A stretch of 64,000 nt of DNA, taken from JAEUHQ01 sp964538915. GTDB taxonomy: Bacteria; Planctomycetota; UBA1135; UBA2386. The stretch covers positions 124,001-188,000 of the forward strand of contig CAZIFB010000003.1 in assembly GCA_964538915.1 (NCBI GenBank), written 5' to 3'. The position numbers and the translations under genes were made by a program. Under the pieces are notes generated by a model that saw only the letters and a program-made list of their open reading frames with translations, made no database searches and was not told the origin of the DNA. Shown here piece after piece: positions 60,841 through 64,000 of this stretch (position 1 is its first letter; each line of letters begins with the position of its first letter).

Positions 60841-62504
60841 CGTTGCAGGCGGAGTCCGGTCGAAGCTGTGCCCGGGATCGCCACGGCGCCGAGGCCGGCG
60901 CCAGCTGCATCGCCGGCGACCGCGAGCCTACCGGGGCCGAAGTGATGCGTCTCCAGGCGGAACGCGCCGTCCTGTCCGGTCGTCGCGAACACCGGCAGGT
61001 CGAGAGCGCCGCCTTCGAGCACGCGGCGACCGGGAGCGAAGTCGGGAGCGGCGCGCGCGTTCGGTTCCCAGCGCAGCGTCACTCCGGCAGCGGGCACTCC
61101 GCGCGCATCCACGACGACGCCTTCGAGCAGGGCACTCAGTTTCGCCGCGAGCCGCGCCTCGGGTGTCGCCGGCAGCAGGTCGTAGTCGGCGAACGGCGCA
61201 CCCGGATCGACGAGCTCGGCGTACGTGATGTGCTCGATGGCCCGGACGACGAGACGCGCCGGCTCCTTGCCGGTCGCCCGCACGACGAACGTGCCGTCCG
61301 TGCCGGTCTTCGCGGTGACCGGCGCCGCGCCCGCGACCATCCACGCCACCGTGGCGCCTGCGATGGGCGCGAGCCCCGGCCGCGAACGCACCCGTCCCCG
61401 GATGCTCGACGCGGGCAACGGCACGAGCTGGATGCGCAGATTCCCGTACGGAGGGGCCATCGGTCCGAGAGCCTTCGCTTCGTGATCGACATGACGGATC
61501 GCGAGCACGATCGGGCCGGGCAGCATCGGTCCGAGTTCGAACGCTCCGGTCGCCGACGTCGTGGCGACCAGACCCAGCGGATCACCGCCGTCGACCGACA
61601 CGCTCGCTCCGGCGACCGGGGTCGTACCGTCGCCGCCGACCACCGTGCCGACGACGCGTTCGCCGGGGACGAGCCGCACCTCGGCGCGCTGAGGCGAAGG
61701 ACCAGCCGCGACCTGGACCCGCGTCCTCGCGACGAAGCCGCCGAGCGTCGCGATCTCCGCTTCGTACGGGCCCGGCACCACGAAACGGATCTCCTGTTCG
61801 TTCGCGAGCCGGTGCACACGACCCTCCGCGTACGTGCCGAGTTCGACCGGGACGTCGCCGCAGACGGGTCGTCCGGCGAGCATGCCGTGCTCGATCCACG
61901 CGCGCTCGACGACGACGTCGCCAGGTGGCACCGGCGATGGCGCCGTCGCCGACGTCGCGACGCCACGGAACCGGACGAAGGCGTCGGCCGCGGCCGAACC
62001 GTCGGGGGCACGCAGCGACAGGACGAGGCGGGACGACCAGCGATCGCGCACCAGCTGCACACGCTGCGGCTCCTGCTCCGTCGAGCCGACTTCGGTCGGC
62101 GCGAGGCGCAGGAGGAACCCGTCCCGCACGACCGCAAGCTGTTCGCGTTCTTTCAGGGCGAGCAACGCCTTGCCCTGCTCGTCGGTGAACGCGATCTCGT
62201 CGCCGTTCGCGACGCGGCGAACCGCGGCGCCGGCGACCGGCGTCGACGTGCCGTACTCCACCACCACGATGCACGCGGTCGGCGCATCCGCGAGTCCCGC
62301 GGCCGGCGCACGCTCTTCGTTGGCACGCGTCGCGACGGTTCCCGGCGGCACGCCGGCGGCGGCGGCAGGGCCAACCGGCGACTCACTTCGATGCCCGGAT
62401 CCGTTCGCACCGCCGTCGGGCCGCGGATCGCTCGAGCCGGACGTCGCGAACCATCCCACGACCGCGACGGCGACGAGCAACGCGACGACGACCAGGACAC
62501 GCAT
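60837..62504 (-). CDS. Exported carboxypeptidase-regulatory-domain protein
   Basis: A 555-residue protein with a hydrophobic N-terminus (MRVLVVVALLVAVAVVGWFA) and a Gly/Ala-rich linker. Several regulatory-like sandwiches follow (VVVEYGTSTPVAGAAVRRVA, VVGTVVGGDGTTPVAGASVS, IRGRVRSRPGLAPIAGATVA, LEGVVVDARGVPAAGVTLRW). It is a shorter relative of the 995-residue protein at 57223 and the 407-residue protein at 55433. Translation is coupled to the NUDIX gene downstream by a 4-nt overlap (ATGA), the reason for which is not clear. Confidence 0.75.
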   Translation of the reverse strand: MRVLVVVALLVAVAVVGWFATSGSSDPRPDGGANGSGHRSESPVGPAAAAGVPPGTVATRANEERAPAAGLADAPTACIVVVEYGTSTPVAGAAVRRVANGDEIAFTDEQGKALLALKEREQLAVVRDGFLLRLAPTEVGSTEQEPQRVQLVRDRWSSRLVLSLRAPDGSAAADAFVRFRGVATSATAPSPVPPGDVVVERAWIEHGMLAGRPVCGDVPVELGTYAEGRVHRLANEQEIRFVVPGPYEAEIATLGGFVARTRVQVAAGPSPQRAEVRLVPGERVVGTVVGGDGTTPVAGASVSVDGGDPLGLVATTSATGAFELGPMLPGPIVLAIRHVDHEAKALGPMAPPYGNLRIQLVPLPASSIRGRVRSRPGLAPIAGATVAWMVAGAAPVTAKTGTDGTFVVRATGKEPARLVVRAIEHITYAELVDPGAPFADYDLLPATPEARLAAKLSALLEGVVVDARGVPAAGVTLRWEPNARAAPDFAPGRRVLEGGALDLPVFATTGQDGAFRLETHHFGPGRLAVAGDAAGAGLGAVAIPGTASTGLRLQR

Positions 62505-62550
62505 CGAGGCGCGCGAGCATAGCGCGCCCTATGCTGCGCCGCCGATCGCC

Positions 62551-64000
62551 ATGCCCGACCCGACCGATCGTCGCACGCCCGCACTGCGCATCCTGTGGGC
62601 AGCGGTCCTCGGCACGGGCGGGCTCGCTGCGCTGTTGTTCCTGTTCGGCGTGACCCAGCGCCTCCTCTACCCGCACGAGCTGGAGTGGATGGAGGGTGCG
62701 ATGGTCGACCACGCATCGCGCGTCGCGAACGGGTTGCCGCTCTACTGCGCGCCGGGCCCGGAGCACGTGCCGTTCCTCTACGCGCCGCTGCTGTTCTGGA
62801 TCGGCGGCCTCACGATGAAGTGCGGCTGCGAAGGCCTGTTCACGCTGCGCTTCGTCGCGACGGCGATGTCGATCGGGTCGGCGATGTTGATCGGACACTG
62901 GGTGAGGCGGGAGACCGGGCGGCTCGCACCGGGCCTGGCGGCGACGGGTCTGTTCCTCGCCGGCCACGGCTGGCTCGCGTGGTGGTTCGACCTCGCACGC
63001 AACGACTCGCTCTTCGTCTTCCCGTGCATCGCATGCGCCTACGTGCTGCGACACGGCGGTCCCCGCCGCTGGCTCGCGGCCGCGGCGCTCGCGACCGCCG
63101 CGTTCCTCGCGAAACAGACCGCGCTGTCGTGGCTGCCTGCGATCGCGATCGGCGCCTCGTTCGTGGACTGGCGAACGGCGCTGCGCTTCGGCGGCGCCAC
63201 ACTGCTCGGCACCGGAGCGGTGACGCTGGTGATGCACCTCGCGTCGGGCGGATGGTCGACGTTCTGGATCTTCGAGATGCCGCGCCACCACGGCATCGTC
63301 GCCGCACGGATCGCGGGCTTCTGGACCGACGACCTGCGCATCCTGCTGCCGACGGTTGCTCTCGGCGTACTCGGCTTCGCGGCCGCTTGCCGGGCTGGCG
63401 ATGCTCGACGAGCGCTCTTCCTCGCGGCCTTCGGCAGCGGCGCGCTACTCGCGTCCTGGATGTCGGCCATGCACGTGGGTGGCTACGACAACGTGATGAT
63501 GTACGCACTGGCCGGTGCGGCCGTGCTCGGCGGCATCGCGGCCGCGAGCGATGGCCGGGTGATGCGATTCGCGGGGCCGGTCCTCCTGCTCGTGCAGCTG
63601 ACGCTCTTCGCTCACGCGGCGATCGTGCGCGACCCGCTGCGTACGCTGCTCCCCGAACCCGCGCACCGCCGCGCCCACGACGAGTTGCTCGCCTTCGTGC
63701 GGTCACAGCCGGGTCCGGTGTGGGCTCCTGGTCACGGCGGCCTCGGAGTCGCTACCGGCCGCGGCACGAGCGCGCACGGCCAGGCGATCTTCGACCTGAT
63801 GCAGCTGCTGCCGCGGCTGCCGTCCGGCGAGTTCGACGTCAGCGCTCTCACCGATCGAGCGAAGCTGGCGCATCTCTCCCCGCGCGCGCAGGACGCCGTC
63901 ATCGGTTTCTACGAACGCTCGGTTGCGGCCCTGCGCGAACGTCGCTTCGCGGCCGTCGTCGTCGACGACGTCGGCACGCACCTGTTTCCGTCGCTGTTCG
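62551..64000 (+). CDS. GT39-like polytopic glycosyltransferase or PMT-like protein, partial (runs off right edge)
   Basis: The ATG at 62551 opens a frame of 483 codons with no stop before the window ends. The N-terminus has a hydrophobic helix (AAVLGTGGLAALLFLFG), then the luminal loop motif ELEWMEGAMVDHASRVANG...GLPLYCAP with an acidic E/D pair typical of GT39 and related GT-C enzymes. A run of hydrophobic segments follows (LRFVATAMSIGSAMLI, GLAATGLFLAGHGWLAWW, LAAAALATAAFLAKQTALSW). GT-C enzymes move sugars from lipid carriers to lipids or proteins. Divergent from the surface protein, with 46 bp between starts. Confidence 0.78.
   Translation, partial: MPDPTDRRTPALRILWAAVLGTGGLAALLFLFGVTQRLLYPHELEWMEGAMVDHASRVANGLPLYCAPGPEHVPFLYAPLLFWIGGLTMKCGCEGLFTLRFVATAMSIGSAMLIGHWVRRETGRLAPGLAATGLFLAGHGWLAWWFDLARNDSLFVFPCIACAYVLRHGGPRRWLAAAALATAAFLAKQTALSWLPAIAIGASFVDWRTALRFGGATLLGTGAVTLVMHLASGGWSTFWIFEMPRHHGIVAARIAGFWTDDLRILLPTVALGVLGFAAACRAGDARRALFLAAFGSGALLASWMSAMHVGGYDNVMMYALAGAAVLGGIAAASDGRVMRFAGPVLLLVQLTLFAHAAIVRDPLRTLLPEPAHRRAHDELLAFVRSQPGPVWAPGHGGLGVATGRGTSAHGQAIFDLMQLLPRLPSGEFDVSALTDRAKLAHLSPRAQDAVIGFYERSVAALRERRFAAVVVDDVGTHLFPSLF

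Noticed and set aside
60841..62500. A 559-codon + strand frame opposite the surface protein at 60837-62504
   Set aside because: Antisense shadow of a GC-rich gene; arginine/glutamate/histidine-rich, with no domain motif.
1..64000. CRISPR arrays, insertion sequences, transposases or prophage genes
   Set aside because: I looked for regularly spaced repeats, terminal inverted repeats around transposase-like frames, and integrase, capsid or terminase motifs; none was seen.

Overview
The window looks like a chromosomal segment of a high-GC, Gram-negative bacterium of the Planctomycetota. This is inferred from gene content; no rRNA or marker phylogeny is present. The signs are: many Ser/Thr protein kinases with C-terminal repeat regions, six sigma-70/ECF-type sigma factors in 64 kb (one apparently tethered to the membrane), a SWIB-domain protein, many large secreted proteins of unknown function, and a recurring C-terminal module on secreted proteins. 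I see no insertion sequence, prophage, CRISPR array or rRNA. One tRNA (anticodon CAT) is present. Coding is dense, with several convergent pairs 1-5 nt apart and six ATGA/GTGA 4-nt overlaps that suggest translational coupling.

Layout. 1-6.4 kb: a kinase running off the left edge, a divergent ECF sigma factor, a secreted serine-hydrolase-fold protein with altered catalytic motifs, and a divergent secreted PPC-type repeat protein. 6.5-13.8 kb: lipoprotein, RlmN-like radical SAM methyltransferase, TlpA-type thioredoxin, a SnoaL/DUF4440-like lipoprotein, a DinB/YfiT protein, a DUF2238-like membrane protein, and the biotin carboxylase plus biotin-carrier subunits of an acyl-CoA carboxylase. 13.8-25 kb: two related secreted beta-helix proteins (the second frameshifted twice), a small membrane protein, a 1116-residue secreted metalloprotease-like protein, a SWIB protein, a di-haem cytochrome c peroxidase and a 1073-residue fungalysin-like metalloprotease. 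25-33.7 kb: a sigma factor fused to an exported domain, isocitrate dehydrogenase, a GT4 glycosyltransferase, another ECF sigma, a HEAT-repeat protein that may be a bacterial large-lipid-transfer relative, and a secreted protein. 33.9-43.4 kb: a kinase/TPR protein, a secreted protein, two small coupled genes, a DUF4920 protein containing a perfect 408-bp internal duplication, and a sigma-kinase pair with a 4-nt overlap. 43.4-50.3 kb: a secreted protein with a GyrI-like C-terminus, an ECF42 sigma/DGPF pair, an ECF sigma/anti-sigma-like pair, a small beta-rich protein, a thioredoxin-like/HEAT protein and tRNA-CAT. 50.3-64 kb: an IMPase-like phosphatase, a TlpA-like protein that has lost both redox cysteines, an ApaH-like phosphatase, MurJ, three carboxypeptidase-regulatory-domain surface proteins, SixA, a NUDIX hydrolase and a polytopic GT39-like protein running off the right edge.

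How it fits together: housekeeping genes (rlmN, accC, icd, murJ, NUDIX, ApaH-like) are scattered among regulatory pairs (sigma plus kinase, sigma plus anti-sigma, sigma plus DGPF) and a large secretome. The most distinctive themes are pseudoenzymes derived from secreted or periplasmic enzymes, recently duplicated secreted genes, and unusual sigma-factor architectures.
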